A stretch of DNA of 64,000 bases from Sphaerolaimus hirsutus (GCA_964036195.1 OZ038450.1:24829208-24893207), one strand, 5' to 3'; shown: positions 21,801 through 34,064, numbered from the stretch's first letter. The notes: generated from the letters alone by a model not told the origin. A program made the numbers and translations.

Positions 21801-22670
21801 AACCATCCCCTCCAAATAGGTTCTCAAAGGTAGGTTCAAAACCTCAAAAGCACCGCACCCTCAATAACCCCCCCCCCCAACCAACGCGCACAGCTCCTTG
21901 AACACTTCCTGGCCCAGATTGGTAAAGCTGGAAAACGCTGGCAGGCCATTTGTAGCTGACGCCAGTGCCGCCTTTGTGGAGTTACTTAGTACCTCGGCGT
22001 AGCGCTTGACGGGTTTCATGCACGCGTGCACCTGGAATGGATTATGGTAGGTGGATTTTGACCCGACTTTTTGTCGGGCAGCCCGATTTAGTGTGATGAA
22101 GTGCTGTGTCTGGTTTGATGTGATTTGCGTGTCAGTTTCTCAAGTAGGCAAGTGACAATAAAAGTGGCAAAGATAAATGTAAGCGGAAAGTCAAGTGACA
22201 AGCAAGTTTACTATTGTTTTCGTTGCATTCTTACTTGGAATCACATGGATTTACCACTTGTCACTTCACATACCACAACTTGTTGTTTTACTTGTCACTT
22301 ATCCACTTGTGTAATTTCCTCCAAATTAAATCTGGCGACGCAATAGACACAATACTTGCAGACCCTGTAAAATGTCATGCAAATTGTCAGTCATGTAAAA
22401 TGTCACGCAAAATTACAAACGAGCAGCAAAAAAAACTTGAGATTTGAGATGAATTTTGACACTTTGCATGAAACTTTGCGCTTTACAGGGTCTGGGAATT
22501 GGCACCGGGCCCGTCAAGCTTCAAGCAAACCTGAGCACCCACAGCACCGTCGCAGCGCTGCCCACCCGCCGCTGCAGTGGACGCGGCCGCCGCGACGCTC
22601 AAACTGCACAGCGCCAGCAGCAGACACACGCAGCTGCCGCCGCGCGGCGCCGCCAGCGCGCCGTTTAAGT
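18850..22670 (-). CDS. secreted cysteine-rich protein, six visible exons
   Basis: Exons in transcript order: 22531-22670, 21886-22031, 21402-21517, 20592-20736, 19573-19759, 18850-19062 (TGA at 18850-18852). Phases fit at every junction (0, 2, 1, 2, 0), giving 314 residues. The first visible exon encodes a signal-peptide-like core (SCVCLLLALCSLSVAAAAS). The ectodomain has 12 Cys in helix-like spacing, for example FKELCALIRRFDVCV, KMCSALNFFASCV and RQPIRQHCGDSSW. One N-x-S/T site is visible early (SNST) and another in MNAS. The C-terminal exon is polar and ends in a short hydrophobic tail (LVILCLLCIR). No ATG precedes the signal segment in frame, so a first exon lies further right. The Cys pattern loosely recalls nematode CPG4-type or DUF19-type domains; this is inference. 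GC-rich third positions match those of the KNL2-like gene. Confidence 0.7.
19340..19535. mobile_element. decayed MITE of the GTGCC group
   Basis: The left end GGTGCTACTCACAAACCCTG and interior ATGTCATGTAAAATTTCAAA versus TGACATTTCACAGGC words match the family at 15041. The right end is decayed. It lies in the last intron of the secreted-protein gene. Confidence 0.5.
19796..20062. mobile_element. GCGCCA-word element, TAGTGRTGG ends
   Basis: The left end TAGTGGTGGAAAAAGCGCC and right end TTTTCAATCACTA enclose an array of GCGCCATGGCGCTTTT words. Relatives lie at 33437, 41822, 43094 and 61568. The target duplication is not clean. It is intronic, 37 bp from an exon of the secreted-protein gene. 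Confidence 0.6.
20332..20431. mobile_element. 100-bp TA-flanked MITE, GTTCTATT words
   Basis: CCGTATTTATTCTAATAGAA and the complementary right end AAGAAATACGG lie between TA pairs. It carries GCCGTTCTATTTTTTTCGTC and TGTTCTATTGGAGG words. The same family is at 26988 and 38508. Confidence 0.75.
20481..20553 (-). repeat. tRNA-like block with anticodon GCU (SINE head or pseudogene)
   Basis: It folds well as a tRNA on the minus strand: acceptor CTCCTGG/CCAGGCG (one mismatch), D arm TAGCCCAGTCGGTTGAGC, anticodon stem TTCAC/GTGAA with loop ATGCTTG, T arm CCGGGTTCGATTCCCGG. The anticodon would be GCU (Ser), but the long variable arm of a true tRNA-Ser is missing. It continues into CACATTTTGCAC like the block at 15652, which argues for a SINE. 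It is intronic, on the same strand as the host gene. Confidence 0.65.
21022..21362. mobile_element. TA-flanked MITE next to a splice donor
   Basis: CCGGATTTCCTCGAAATACC at the left and GTATTTCGAGGATATACCG at the right lie between TA pairs. Poly-G/C words sit near both ends. It lies 39 bp from the donor of the third visible exon of the secreted-protein gene. Confidence 0.7.
21602..21745. mobile_element. fragment of the TAACGATGGC hAT-like family
   Basis: It starts with TAACGATGGCGAACAAATAT and continues with ATTCGAAAA words, as in the complete copies at 45686 and 47902. The right end is missing. Confidence 0.55.
22355..22505. mobile_element. palindromic MITE of the GTGCC group
   Basis: Left CAGACCCTGTAAAATGTCAT and right TTACAGGGTCTGGGAATTGG are inverted copies. 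It lies in the first visible intron of the secreted-protein gene, directly downstream of the signal-peptide exon. Confidence 0.7.
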
Positions 22671-23040
22671 CTGCGTTCGTTCTTGCAATTGGGAGTGACC
22701 ACTGTACACTGCACTGCACTGAGGTGAATTTAGTTTCGGTTTGAGATGCATTTTTAGGTAGACTGATCAATTGATTACAGGTCCAACTAGCAGTTCATGT
22801 TTGACACATTTGGCGGTGGGGATGCGATAAATCCCCTTTCGTAAACGTAAAGTATTTATTTTTTTACTCACCCCCTGAGTACAGAAACGTAAAAGTATTT
22901 TTTTTTACTTTTACTCATGAGTAAACGTACTTTTCCCATGGAAAACGTAAATGTGAGTATTTTTGAGAAAAGCCACCCCAATTTTCGCTCAGAGCCACTA
23001 ATTTTTATAACTTTTTGCCCATTTTAAGCGCTTTTGGCTA

Positions 23041-23842
23041 CCGTATTTCCTCGAAATACCCCCCGTCTCGAAATACCCCCCTCAGAATGGGCACTGAATT
23101 CATTAGCGCCCCCCCCCTCGAAATACCCCCCTCCAAATTGAGTGTACAGAGAACACGTACATGACAAAACTGCGGCTTGTGATTCGGACAATGCAAAACA
23201 CACGTTAAAACAATGAGTTGTTACGTTAGAACAGTGTTAAATGCTTACCGTATTACCTCGAAATACCCCCATGGGGGTTTATTATTTCCCCAGCAAAATT
23301 TGAGGGGGGGTTAATTCGAGGGGGGGGGGTTATTCGAGGGGGGGTTTTATTTTTTCGTCAGAAATTTTCGTAAGGATCGTAGTAAATAGTAGGCATTTAC
23401 GTACCCAAAATAGGTAATAAATGTGTCCAAACAGGATATATTTGGACATAAAAATGTAGATAGCTACACAAACTACTCTATGTGTAGCTGCAATGCAAAT
23501 TAACAGTAATATACATCATGTACATTGCGTACATGACGTATTTATTATGTACATGACGTACATCCTTCCGAATGTGGGGGGTATTTCGAGGGGGGGTTAA
23601 TTCAAGGGGGGGATAATTCGAGGTAATACGGTATATAAGTCAATAGATTTTTATATATAGCGGTTATTGTTGCAATTGTCTGCGTCTGCGTGCGTTGCAG
23701 ACGACAATTTAGTACTGGAATTTCAAAAAAATTCTGGCGAAATAATAAGCCCCCCTCGAAATACCCCCCCCCCCTCTTTAACCCCCCTCAAAATTCTCAC
23801 TCTGAAACAATCACCCCCGGGGGGTATTTCGAGAAAATACGG
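23041..23842. mobile_element. TA-flanked MITE (outer)
   Basis: CCGTATTTCCTCGAAATACC and GTATTTCGAGAAAATACGG lie between TA pairs at 23039-23040 and 23843-23844. It is interrupted by a second MITE of the same superfamily. Confidence 0.85.
23248..23631. mobile_element. TA-flanked MITE (inner), CCGTATTACCTCG ends
   Basis: CCGTATTACCTCGAAATACC and GGATAATTCGAGGTAATACGG lie between TA pairs at 23246-23247 and 23632-23633. It carries a palindromic core with ATGTACATGACGTA words. Confidence 0.85.
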
Positions 23843-24085
23843 TATAGATGTATTACTTACATATCCATTTCCGACTATTTTCCACATTTTTGGCATATCC
23901 TCTTCCTTTTTCCCTTTTACACCTTCAAAAAATCGCCATAAAAGACTATCTGTAATACGTTTTCTGTACTCGAGTACTTTGAAAAAGTATACGTAAAAGC
24001 GAGTATGAGGACTTTTTTCGGAGGAAACGTAAACGTATTTACTCTGTACTCGAGTAAAAGTAAATACGTATCAACAACTATGGAC

Positions 24086-25616
24086 TAGCTTCAACTTGTA
24101 GCAAGTTCAATCAACTACTATGTACACGTGGAAGTTTGAATTTTACACTCCATACTTTAGATATTTAGATGTGTAGCCGCTTATCCCCGCAAACATTGAC
24201 CATAGAAATCACATTTACCTTTAAAACAATGTGCCTTCGCATGTGCTGATTTGCTTCCCAGTAATCTTCCCATTGTCTCTCAGCTGCGCTTCACTAAATG
24301 CACTTAATCATCTGCATAAATAAAACTGCTCTAATATCGCCATGTTGATGTGCTCTTGCAGGTGTGATTTTTTTAAATAGATTTAGAAATAGAATAAAGA
24401 GATTTAGAAATAGAATAAATAGTTGACGGCAAAATGGTCGATTTTCGCCTGCTGTTGTTGTTTATTGTATACCAAATACTATTTATCCACCCAGCAAAAC
24501 ATATTAAGAATGCTACAATATTTATGTTCGTCTGTTGCGAGATTTGCTACATGAAACGCGTGCAGTTAACACCATCTGCGTATCATTTTCGCTTTTCGGG
24601 ATATTTATGGGCGATTTACAAATGGCCGCGCGCGCTGTCGGCTGCGTGGGCTCTCAGGGGCTGAATTTCATTTGCCCGACACGATTTTGTCGGGCAGCCC
24701 GCCAGATTTTGTCTGAATGTATGAATGAATACTATGTTCGATTCAATGTGTTTCTTATTGGCGGCACATCGAATCGTGAAGCATTACCCAGCGACGCTGT
24801 AAAATGACAAATGTTTCAAACATGGTTTGCCATTTTGCAGGGAATTTTACATGACTTTTGGCACTTTGTATGACATTTTACATTTTACAGGATCTGGGAG
24901 TGCCCCTGCGAAACAATCGATCGGTGTCGGGCTGATTGAATTGCGCTCCAGCTATTGTCGATCTAATTAATCATTTTACATGGAAATCAGAGATAGGGCG
25001 GTGCGAGCTGCAGCCGCGGGAAAGTGTCGCTCTGGAGCCAGTTTGCACACTGTAAAACTTCATGTAAAATGTGAAATGCGCTGTATGCAAAGTAGATTCT
25101 ATTGGGCATTTTACTTGACAATTCAAACGGTGCGCAACTGGTGCCGATTCCGAAAGCCGCTTTCCGAGTGATAATTAATAGAAGTGGCAGTGATACGAAA
25201 ATTTGTCAGCGGCAAGTCGAGTAACGGGTACATTTAACCCATGACTTCACTGTCAAAAGTTTACATGTCACTTGACGTACCATTTGGAACTTTTCTTGTC
25301 ACTTCACTTGACAAAACGCAAAATTAGCCCCTGTGCGCGCCGTTCTCACCAGTGCCGCGATAACCGAAACGCCCATTTTTCGAAGTCGATGAGATATGTA
25401 TTTATGCTTTTCGCCATTTATTGAACTTGACAATGAAATTTTGTTGCTCAATATGTCCAAAAAATGGGATACAAAATGTTTGACACACCACAGAACATAT
25501 CATTCAAATTGTCTTTACACGGTAGATAAATTGTCAATTTCAATTTGTGATGCAGCCTGTGGCGAGCTAAAAGTGAGAATTTTCAGTATTTCTTAGTATT
25601 GAACGCGTTAAAACTA
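24086..25616. other. non-coding block with small repeats
   Basis: It holds a GTGCC-group MITE at 24793-24905, a TTGCCCGACA/TGTCGGGC palindrome near 24674 (also at 22070, 27350 and 31860), and TTGTCACTT-type words at 25190-25320. No exon could be supported. Confidence 0.4.
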
Positions 25617-26045
25617 CCGTATTACCTCGAATTATCCCCCCCCTTGAATTAACCCTCCCCTCGAAATACCCCCCCCCCTAAATTTCGGCTGAGGAAATAA
25701 TAAACCCCCCCCTCGAAATACCCCCCCTAAAATTGAGTGTAACGTGAACGTACATGACAAATACCGCAGTTTGAGATCTGTACTATGCAGAACACACGTT
25801 AACACTGATGATTAAGTGACGTTAGGGAAGGGATTTGTGTATATACAGTAATATATGCCTATAAACACATATAAATCTATGTGATTGTTCGATTTTTCTA
25901 CGTCTGCGTATGGGGAATTTCCGAAACTTTCTGGCGAAATAATAGACCCCCCCCCCCTCGAATAAACCCCCCCCTCGAATTGTCCCCCCCTCAAATTTTG
26001 CTGGCGAAATAATAAACCCCCTGGGGGTATTTCGAGGTAATACGG
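25617..26045. mobile_element. TA-flanked MITE, CCGTATTACCTCGAATTATC ends
   Basis: CCGTATTACCTCGAATTATC and GTATTTCGAGGTAATACGG lie between TA pairs. Both arms repeat CTCGAATTATCCCCCC and CTCGAAATACCCCCC. Confidence 0.85.
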
Positions 26046-26477
26046 TACATATTCGACTGGCACAGAGTTTTTTTAAAGCAGGGCAGTTTTCCACAAAATG
26101 TTCATATTGAATTGTTTTTTAATGGTGAATCGAAAAAAACGGTGCTTGTGCAAGGTTTATTCAATGTAAAGCTTGCCATTTCAAGTGCACTTTCACTGGT
26201 TCTCAACAACTGGCAAAAATTATGCTTGCAAAATATCTTAGAATTTGGATATACTCATGATTCCTGAAGAAGCAAACAACAGCTGCTTCATATTTTTCTA
26301 GAAATTGTTTCACTTGGCCATTTTTTCCGACGAACAGTGTCCGAAACTCGACGGAAATTGCTTTGAAAAATCTAATAAAAACTATTCAAGACCGATACAT
26401 TTGAAATTCGAAAATTTGAAAAAATGGAACCAATGAAATTGAGCCTCAAAACGAATTCAGATCGCACTTTCAATGAC

Positions 26478-26715
26478 CCTACACACACTAGTTTTCACCG
26501 TGACCGATGTGAAAACTGAAATGGCCACATGGCCACATCCAGCCTACTCTTTTTGTATGCTAGATGTGTTTTAGTTTTCAAATTTTCAAATTTTAATTTT
26601 CATTAATTTAATTTCTAATTTTAATTAAAAAAATCATTCAATCGTGTTCATTAAATTGCATTTGCAAAAATTTCAGTTTTCACACGAAGTCACGGTGAAA
26701 ACTAGTGTGTGTAGG
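26478..26715. mobile_element. palindromic element, CCTACACACACTAG ends
   Basis: CCTACACACACTAGTTTTCA at the left has a full inverted copy at the right. The interior is AT-rich with AATTTTCAAATTTT words. No clean target duplication. Confidence 0.75.
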
Positions 26716-28755
26716 CACAATACATCCTTGCTGCATCTTTTTCCTGATAATAATCTTTAAAACTCAATTGTGAAACAGCTGACTTTCTAAATATTATACA
26801 AATTTGCATCATTTCATCTTAATTCTTGAGCCTTTTAAACAGATTGCATAGACTTTTGCAAGACGGGTGATATCTAGAAAAACTTAGCGTGATAAAACGA
26901 GGTGTATAAAAAATAACATCCCAAAACTAGAAACGCAAGTTGAAATCTTGAAACAAAGCCATGTATAGGCTCAACTAAATATCAATAACGGTATTTCTTC
27001 TGATAGAACGACGCCGTTCTATTTTTTCGTCAACTTTTTACCTGCCGTTCTATTGGAGGTGCCGTTCTATTGGAGGCTGGCGTTCTATTCTTTTCGTGGG
27101 TGTAAAAAGTACTAAAACCTGCCGTTCTATTGGAGGTGCCGTTCTATTGGAGGTATGCCGTTCTATTAGAAGAAATACGGTAAATGCACTAGAGCCTGCC
27201 ATAATGATGTGACTGTAAATAAAATATTAAGCACAGAGTGCGTGAATACTACGATGTTTACGAATGGTGGGTGCAGATAACGCGACAACCCATGCTCGTT
27301 AATAGTGTGCCGCGTAGAAACACAACTATTTGGGACGGCATGAAATTTGCCCGACAGGTTTTATCGGGTTACCCGATTTGTCCTGTCGGGTCGTATTTAT
27401 CTGAGTATTTTTTGGCAACAGAACCCAATCAAAATCAGTTGAAATTGCCTGAGGCTGGCTGGGTATAATCTCAGATACAATAAATCGGGTTACCCGAAAA
27501 AATGTCGGGTATAATCAACCCGAAACCCGCAAAATCTGTTGTACATATGCTATCACTTCTGCACCGCGTGAAGTTACATCGGCATGAAACTTGAAAGGTG
27601 TCCTTTAAGCATGTGATAAGCTGTAGTAATCATGGAGCACTTTGCTAATAGCCATGCGGCGGCGTGCAGTTGATGCCCAGATTTTTGTGCTTACGTAGTG
27701 CTTAGAGTTGTGCGCTGCGCACGCGCGTGCAATTTTGTAGGTGCGAGCGCACTTTTGAGGGAGTTTAAAACTGGAACTTGCAGCTGCACAATTTTTAATA
27801 TTTTTTTTTGCTCTCAGCACCAGACAATATACCTATTCAGAGTTGGCTGCTACCTAAATATTATTAAAAACTGATTTTAGGCACCTTCAAGAACGCATGA
27901 AACACAAATAAAATGTCATCTCATGATGTAAATACACAACCAAGTGCCAACATACAGCGCCATTTAAATACCCGCGGCTGGCAATGCTTGTTAGCCGCAT
28001 TCAGCACATTGCATAAGTGGAAGCTCTCTTATCTCTCCACCTATATAAACAGGTGCACATGCATTTACCTGTGCAGCGCATGCATCGCGTGTCTAGGGCA
28101 CATTATGCGCGACTGCAGACTACTCGAGTCACTTCACGCGCTGCCGCCACCTGCCGTGCCGCGCGGCACTGCCGAAACTAGAATACTTGCGTAGATGTGG
28201 TGTACTGGGGATTGGATTGGTGGTGGGATGGCGCCATGGGGTTTGGTGCCTTTTTCTGGTGCTGAGGCAGCTTAATTGAGCCTGTGCCTCTGTGCACCTT
28301 TGCCCGCTGTGCATGTTGACCCACTGTGCATGTCAGGGGTATTCTAGATTTTGATCCTCCAGGGGGTTGCAAAGATGGCTGATCGCTCTTCTGGAGGGAT
28401 AGAAAACTGGGGAAAAATTGGGGGGTTTGGGGGTGCGCGGGGGTTCAATTTATAGGGTTTTTCAAGATGTACAAAAACAGTAGAAAAATCGCTAAAAGTA
28501 GGTGAAAAATTACTAAAAATGGGTATATAAGCACACACTACAAAAAAATAGCTGAAAATAGACAATAAAACATATGAACTAGTGATTTTGAAGGTGAAAA
28601 TCTAATAAAATGTATGAAAATTAGTAATTTTGAGTAAAAATTAGGGTCAACATGCGCACCGGGTTTACATGCACAGAATGCCTCAGTCGGTTAATTGTGT
28701 CAGGACTGCCTGATTATAACTTATCATGGGTACCATTTTAGGATGGGCACATTGG
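26716..28755. other. spacer with one MITE, no gene seen
   Basis: A MITE of the GTTCTATTGGAGG family sits at about 26988-27181 and ends in AGAAGAAATACGG. Words of the GTCGGGTTACCCGA type lie at 27350-27520. A GC-rich patch at 28080-28195 has short frames on both strands but no domain and no convincing splice sites. Confidence 0.4.
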
Positions 28756-28980
28756 GCCCACACACACTAATTGACATCGCAAATTCGCGTCAACTCTGGT
28801 CAATTGAATAAAACACGAAGTTTGTAAAAAGTATCACACTTAACAGGAACAATGAAAATGAAGTGTCATGATGTAAAATTAACTATGCTCTATCAGATAG
28901 ATAAGTTGAAATCACAGTATCACTTAAATTCAGTTGACATTTAGTTGACACGAATTCAGTTGACATCCAGTGTGCGGGGG
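28756..28980. mobile_element. palindromic element, GCCCACACACACTAATTG
   Basis: Inverted ends GCCCACACACACTAATTG and CCAGTGTGCGGGGG have flanking octamers CACATTGG and CCCATTGG (7 of 8 match). The interior matches 17606-17816. Confidence 0.7.
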
Positions 28981-29379
28981 CCCATTGGCGCTTGGTTCTA
29001 TGTGTTCGCAGAGTATTTGGCTGGCACTTTTCCAGCGCTGTATGTGGCAGCATGTTTTCGCACCTTCTTGTTTGGTGCTTAATCTTGGCTGTCGAAACTA
29101 AGCCGGATATATTTAGGTAGACAGATAAATTTGAAAATGGTCTTTAAATTTGAAATTCGTGTGCAATATTTGTACAAGAATCGTGTATCGTAATCTTTTG
29201 CATCAAAGCTGTGGCATTTTTACAAGTAGCTTTTTCGGTTAAGTGGCTTGAGCTGGCAAACGCCCGCATTCAACTGTGACCATTGTTAATTGGTCGCTGG
29301 CACATGTAACCAGCTGTGGGTTAAAAACGCAATTCATTTTACTCTACCGTAGAACTTCTATTCCAAACAGACCTATTGT

Positions 29380-29585
29380 GCCTGCGCACACTAGTTTTCA
29401 CACGAAATTTGGAAAACTCATATATCAGCTTTGAACGCATTTGAGTTTTCTACAATGAGGTGGCCGTCAACTACAGTTGACGGAGATTTTAAGTGACTCA
29501 TAGTAGAAAACTCAAATGCGATCAAAGCTGATTTATTAATTTTCCAAATTTCGTGTTAAAACTAGGTAGGTAGTGTGCGCAGGGC
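29380..29585. mobile_element. palindromic element, GCCTGCGCACACTAGTTTTC
   Basis: Left GCGCACACTAGTTTTCAC and right AAACTAGGTAGGTAGTGTGC face each other. The centre has GTCAACTACAGTTGACGG and arms CGCATTTGAGTTTTCTAC. The same core recurs at 31146 and 53836. Confidence 0.7.
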
Positions 29586-29837
29586 CAATATTTGCACGTG
29601 CAAAACTATTTTGCAAAACTTGCAATTTTACCGTTTGGATTGTTCACATGTTTCGAGCTAGTTTCGACTGGCGTCTTAGCTGAGCTGGGTCTCCTAAGTA
29701 GCAACTGTGTATAGGCAAAAATACTTAGGTATTTGTTAACTGTCAGCGTGCAACGGACTTGAAAAATGCGAGGTCATGTTTTGAACAAAAAGGGGAGTGA
29801 AAAGCATACATACACAATAAATAAACTGATTCTTCCT

Positions 29838-29976
29838 GGTGCCAGTCCCAGACCCTGTAAAATGTGAAATGTCATTGTCTGGCAACGTACGTTTGCCATT
29901 TTACCGGGTATTTTACATGACTTATGGCACTTCGCATGACATTTGGCATTTTACAGGGTCTGGGACTGCGCCCTGG
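29838..29976. mobile_element. palindromic MITE of the GTGCC group
   Basis: GGTGCCAGTCCCAGACCCTG is mirrored by CAGGGTCTGGGACTGCGCC. About 139 bp, one of the better preserved copies. Confidence 0.8.
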
Positions 29977-32323
29977 GCACTGAAAATTCTGGAAGAACGA
30001 TGTCATTTTATGGTGTTTTAAATTTACGGTATTTGTTTTTTTCACGGGCATGCCTATTTACACAAAAGGTAATTCAGAAAATGTCATAAAATGACACTAT
30101 TCTCAAAACAGTTTCCCATTTTTCAGTCTAAAAAAGAATCCGTTCAAAAAATGAAAATGACTGATCTTGCGCAAGTGCTTTGCGCATAGCTTTTAAGTGT
30201 CCTTAAATCTATCATAAATTTTTTTCAAAATATTTAACATTTTCTTTTTCGGTTGTCACTTGGCATAACATGGTGCTTTTGCATAGATATTTTAAAGGCA
30301 TCAAAATCAAATAGACATTTCAGATTGACATGAGTTCAGTTGCAAAAATGACAGCACTTAAAATATTGCTGGCAACCCGCAGTGGGCCAAATGGACAGAA
30401 CAATGTGATTTGATAATGTGACGAAAGGAAAAATCCTTTGAGATAAAAACATAAAAGGTGGGAAAACAGATTGTATCCAAACCGCAGTGGTCATTCACTC
30501 GCGTGCGGCGCGGCGTGGCCTATTTTTGCTGGCACTTTCGGGACACTTCTACACTTTGTCAAGTGACAATAATCAGGCAAATATAAAGTGTCAATATTTT
30601 GTTGTTCTTTTTTACACAACATTTCTACATGAAATTTTTCGGTCAACTTAATTATTTATGTAAACTTTTTCTTGTCACTTGACAAGGCGTAGAAATGCAT
30701 TCAATACTCGTCCAGTCCAATAGTCTATCATCACGCAAATTTATGGGAATCATCTATCAATTGATAAAATTTAATGTCGCACATGCTGGAAATTCAAATC
30801 GGACGCACTGATTTTGCACGTGCGTTTTTTCCATTAATGCTGGTCATCAAAATACGCGTGAGCTATATAACAAAGTGTGTCGTGGGACCGCGGGCGACAT
30901 GAACGACCCTCAGCACTTTACAAGTTGACACTTTGCAAGTTAAGTAGACATAGCGATAGTTCAGTGGTTGTTATAAGTCAAGTGATAAGTAAACTTTCAA
31001 GTGATGAGTAAATGTGTAAATGAAAATGCCAGGTACTTGCAGCTTTACTTATCACTTACATTTTTTTACTTGTCACCAGTCTACTTGCAGAATTTGTACA
31101 TGGGAGTTTACTAGTGGGTATATGAAGCTATTGATATTGTGACATGTGTCTGGGTATTGGTTGCAATAACTAGTTTACTGCCAGTAAACAAAAAATTTAG
31201 TAAATTCATAAATACATTTTGAATGGCATTTGAGTTTACTTCAATTAGCTGTTAATCAAAAACAGTTGAAGGGGATTAAAAATGACTCATTCCAGTAAAC
31301 TCGAATACATTCAAGGTTGATTTATTAGTTGGCTAAATTTTGGAAATTTCATTAGTAAACTAGTGTGTTCTGGCAACACAATATGTAAATTTTGGCACAA
31401 ACCACAAAAAAGGACACGAAAATGCGGTAAAAACTCAATCGTAACCTAAGAATGCATCACTCGAAACCACTTAATATCCACTTGCAAACCGTCACACTTG
31501 CAAAGTGACCTTGGGTCGAGCCAGCGCGTCACGCACTGCACGCACCTGCGTCCAGCCGCGTGCAAACCTCCATTCGGATGTGTTTTTGAGTTGCATTCGG
31601 AATGACCTTCACTGAATCCATGTGTCATCCTGAATGGATAACAGTGCCGCCGCGCCGCTGTTGTGTATATATGTCAATTGGCGGCAGCTTGTATTGGCTG
31701 TTGTGACCGCGCCTTGTGGTGATTGCGCCATAAACTTTTTGGCGCTTGGCGCTGGCACCTTTGTTTTGCGCTTGATTTTGGGAATGGAACTGGTGCTAGA
31801 TTTGGGCGTTGAATATCGCAATGCCCTGTGCATTTGGTAGGTGAATTTTCCACTCAAGATTTGTCGGGCGCCAAAGGAATTGGGCAGCACATAACTCGTC
31901 GGGTAGCCCGACAAATCATGTCGGGTCTTCAATTCCCAAATTTGGCGCCAACGCGCCCAGCGCTGAAACATGTTTTTGGCGCCGGCACCAAAAACCCCGC
32001 CAATTTTGTCAACAATTCATTTCCCAGAAACCAGTGACCGGCTCGCAACCAATAATTGATCGTGCCAGGTACTTTGGATTTGGGATTTATGATAATTGGA
32101 TGCGCGCGTCGCTTCGAGTTGATTGACACCTGTGGCCGGTGATGAAACGTATCGCAAACGCGATTGTGAATTGTAATCCTGTGGTCGATGGCACGCTGGC
32201 ACCACTGACCACAGCTGCCGCACGCGCGCGCTGCACGTTGGCCGATTTTTGAGGCATTAGGTACTATTTACTATAAACGCTTATTTTGAGGTGAATATAT
32301 TTTGGTAAATTTGTGATTTTTGC
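29977..32323. other. spacer with short inverted repeats, no gene seen
   Basis: Inverted GTCAAGTGACAA elements lie at 30556-30685 and 30925-31092, and a decayed copy of the 29380 family at 31146-31383. Minus-strand frames at 31446-31971 run through repeats and are not supported as exons. Cys-containing short frames near 31500 have a possible donor but no acceptor. Confidence 0.35.
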
Positions 32324-32808
32324 CACAGTTATAAATGCGTATCTACTTTTACTCAAAAAGTAGGCATACTCGAGTACCGAGTATATACGCATACGTATAC
32401 TTTGAAAAAAGTATCTGTACTCGCCTGTACGATTACTTTTTGAGAGTACTCGAGTACAGTAGAGTTTTTTTTATGAGTACAGGAAGAGTATTTTGCCATT
32501 CGAGACCCCTGCTTTTCATATAGAATACTTTGTAATAGAAAGAAAACACCTTTTTATTGTCCAGGGTAATCATTCATAATGCTTTTTCCAGAAAGAAACG
32601 ATAAATTTACTCGCTTTTACGCTTTCCTGAGAACGAAATGCTCACATTTACGCTTTCTGGGAAAAAAGTATTTTACTCTCATTTAGGTACTCGCGAGTAA
32701 AAGTAAATGATTTTTACTTTACGCTTTCTGAACTCGGGTGGTGAGTAAAAACAAAATACTTAACGCATACGCATACTTAAAAAAAAGTTCGGTACTTTTA
32801 ACAACTCG
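32324..32808. mobile_element. hAT-like element of TACTCGAGTAC words
   Basis: The left end CACAGTTATAAATGCG and right end CTTTTAACAACTCG have flanking octamers ATTTTTGC and ATTTTACA (6 of 8). The arms are filled with GTACTCGAGTA and GAGTAAAAGTAAA. Confidence 0.65.
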
Positions 32809-34064
32809 ATTTTACAAGTCACCTATTCTAGACGTGTGTTTTCAGTTAAGTAGGTGTCGGAAAAAGCTACATGCACGTAAGATTCAAGTGGAAATTTCAA
32901 TTAAATGTTGTATCTAAATATATCCAATGTGATTAAAAGTGAACGCGAATTCTGAATGGATTATTTCAGTTCTTTGAAAAATATATAAATACATCAGTTG
33001 ATCTAAATAGCGGTGTCAACCCACCTATGCGAATCTGTGACATATAAAACATCTATCACATCGTCGCTATAAATCAATTTTTATATGTATCAGCAAAGTT
33101 TTTTTCGCCATAAAATGTTTGGCTTGACAGAATATGCTTTGAATAAGACTCACTGAACGCACGTAAAAAAACAGCCTAATAAATAAATATGTATTTACCG
33201 GTACAGACAAAGTAAATATTACCTACATAAAAATACAAAAGACATAGAAAATATTGAAATTGCATTTGTAACCATGTAATCGCTCAGGAGAAGAATTAAC
33301 AGTGAAATCGACCTGCCACAACGAATTTCCGCTGTACTATGTGCATTTGGTATCAAATACAGGTATTTAAGTGGTATCATATATATTTATATACAAGTAC
33401 GTGTACAGTTAAGTTCCTCGATTGAACAATCAGTGATGAAATAGCGCCATGGCGCTGGCGCCATTTGATGGCGCCGCGCATGCCGTTGCGCCATTTCTTT
33501 GAAATTTGCTACGTTTTCAGGCATTTTTTATTGTCAAGATTTCAAAACAGGTCAATAAACATTTGATTGGGTAAATATATAGATTAAAATAAAACTTAGC
33601 GCGTGCCCATCTGACTGAAAAAATGGGAACATTTTGTGACACTCACAGAAATGTTCATAAAATAGGCATTCTTTTATTTGCCACGTTTGATATTGAGGTA
33701 GGTATAAAAAACTTGTCTGGACCAAAAAACATGAAATAACAACTAAAATGTCTTTAGATAGAATGCGTTTTTTTCTTGAAAGGGCAAAAACATGTCTGAT
33801 AAGAAAATGTTATCACTTTGTTTTCCCATTAATATCCATTAAAATGTTCTAAGAGCAGAGAAATTGCGCTATCTAAAGGTCCCATCTCATTACGCCACGT
33901 CAAGTGACAAATTTCATATTGCTTTAAATTTTTAGATAACTTTCCTGTAGAAGTTAAGCACGTGACAATAAAATCTCAGGTGACTTGTATTTTTTACAAA
34001 CAATTACGTACTTTGTCACTTGACCGGATGCTGAATAAATGTACTGGTACCGCAAATATCGACA
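32809..34064. other. AT-rich spacer
   Basis: A short array of GCGCCATGGCGCTGGCGCC words lies at 33437-33502. An inverted GTCAAGTGAC element lies at 33899-34024. Nothing else is recognisable. Confidence 0.35.

Larger units (their letters stand above)
22845..24085. mobile_element. element of TACTCGAGTA / AAACGTAAA words with nested MITEs
   Basis: The right end GTAAATACGTATCAACAACTATGG matches the family at 32324 and 61406; the left end is decayed. The arms repeat CTCGAGTAAAAGTAAATACG. It carries the nested pair at 23041-23842 and 23248-23631. Confidence 0.65.

Noticed and set aside
24434-24807. ORFs of 76 and 90 codons
   Set aside because: No domain, AT-rich, and the second crosses a GTCGGG repeat.
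31446-31971. Minus-strand ORFs, one Cys-rich, near 31500
   Set aside because: A possible donor exists but no acceptor, and the longer frame crosses TGTCGGG repeats.
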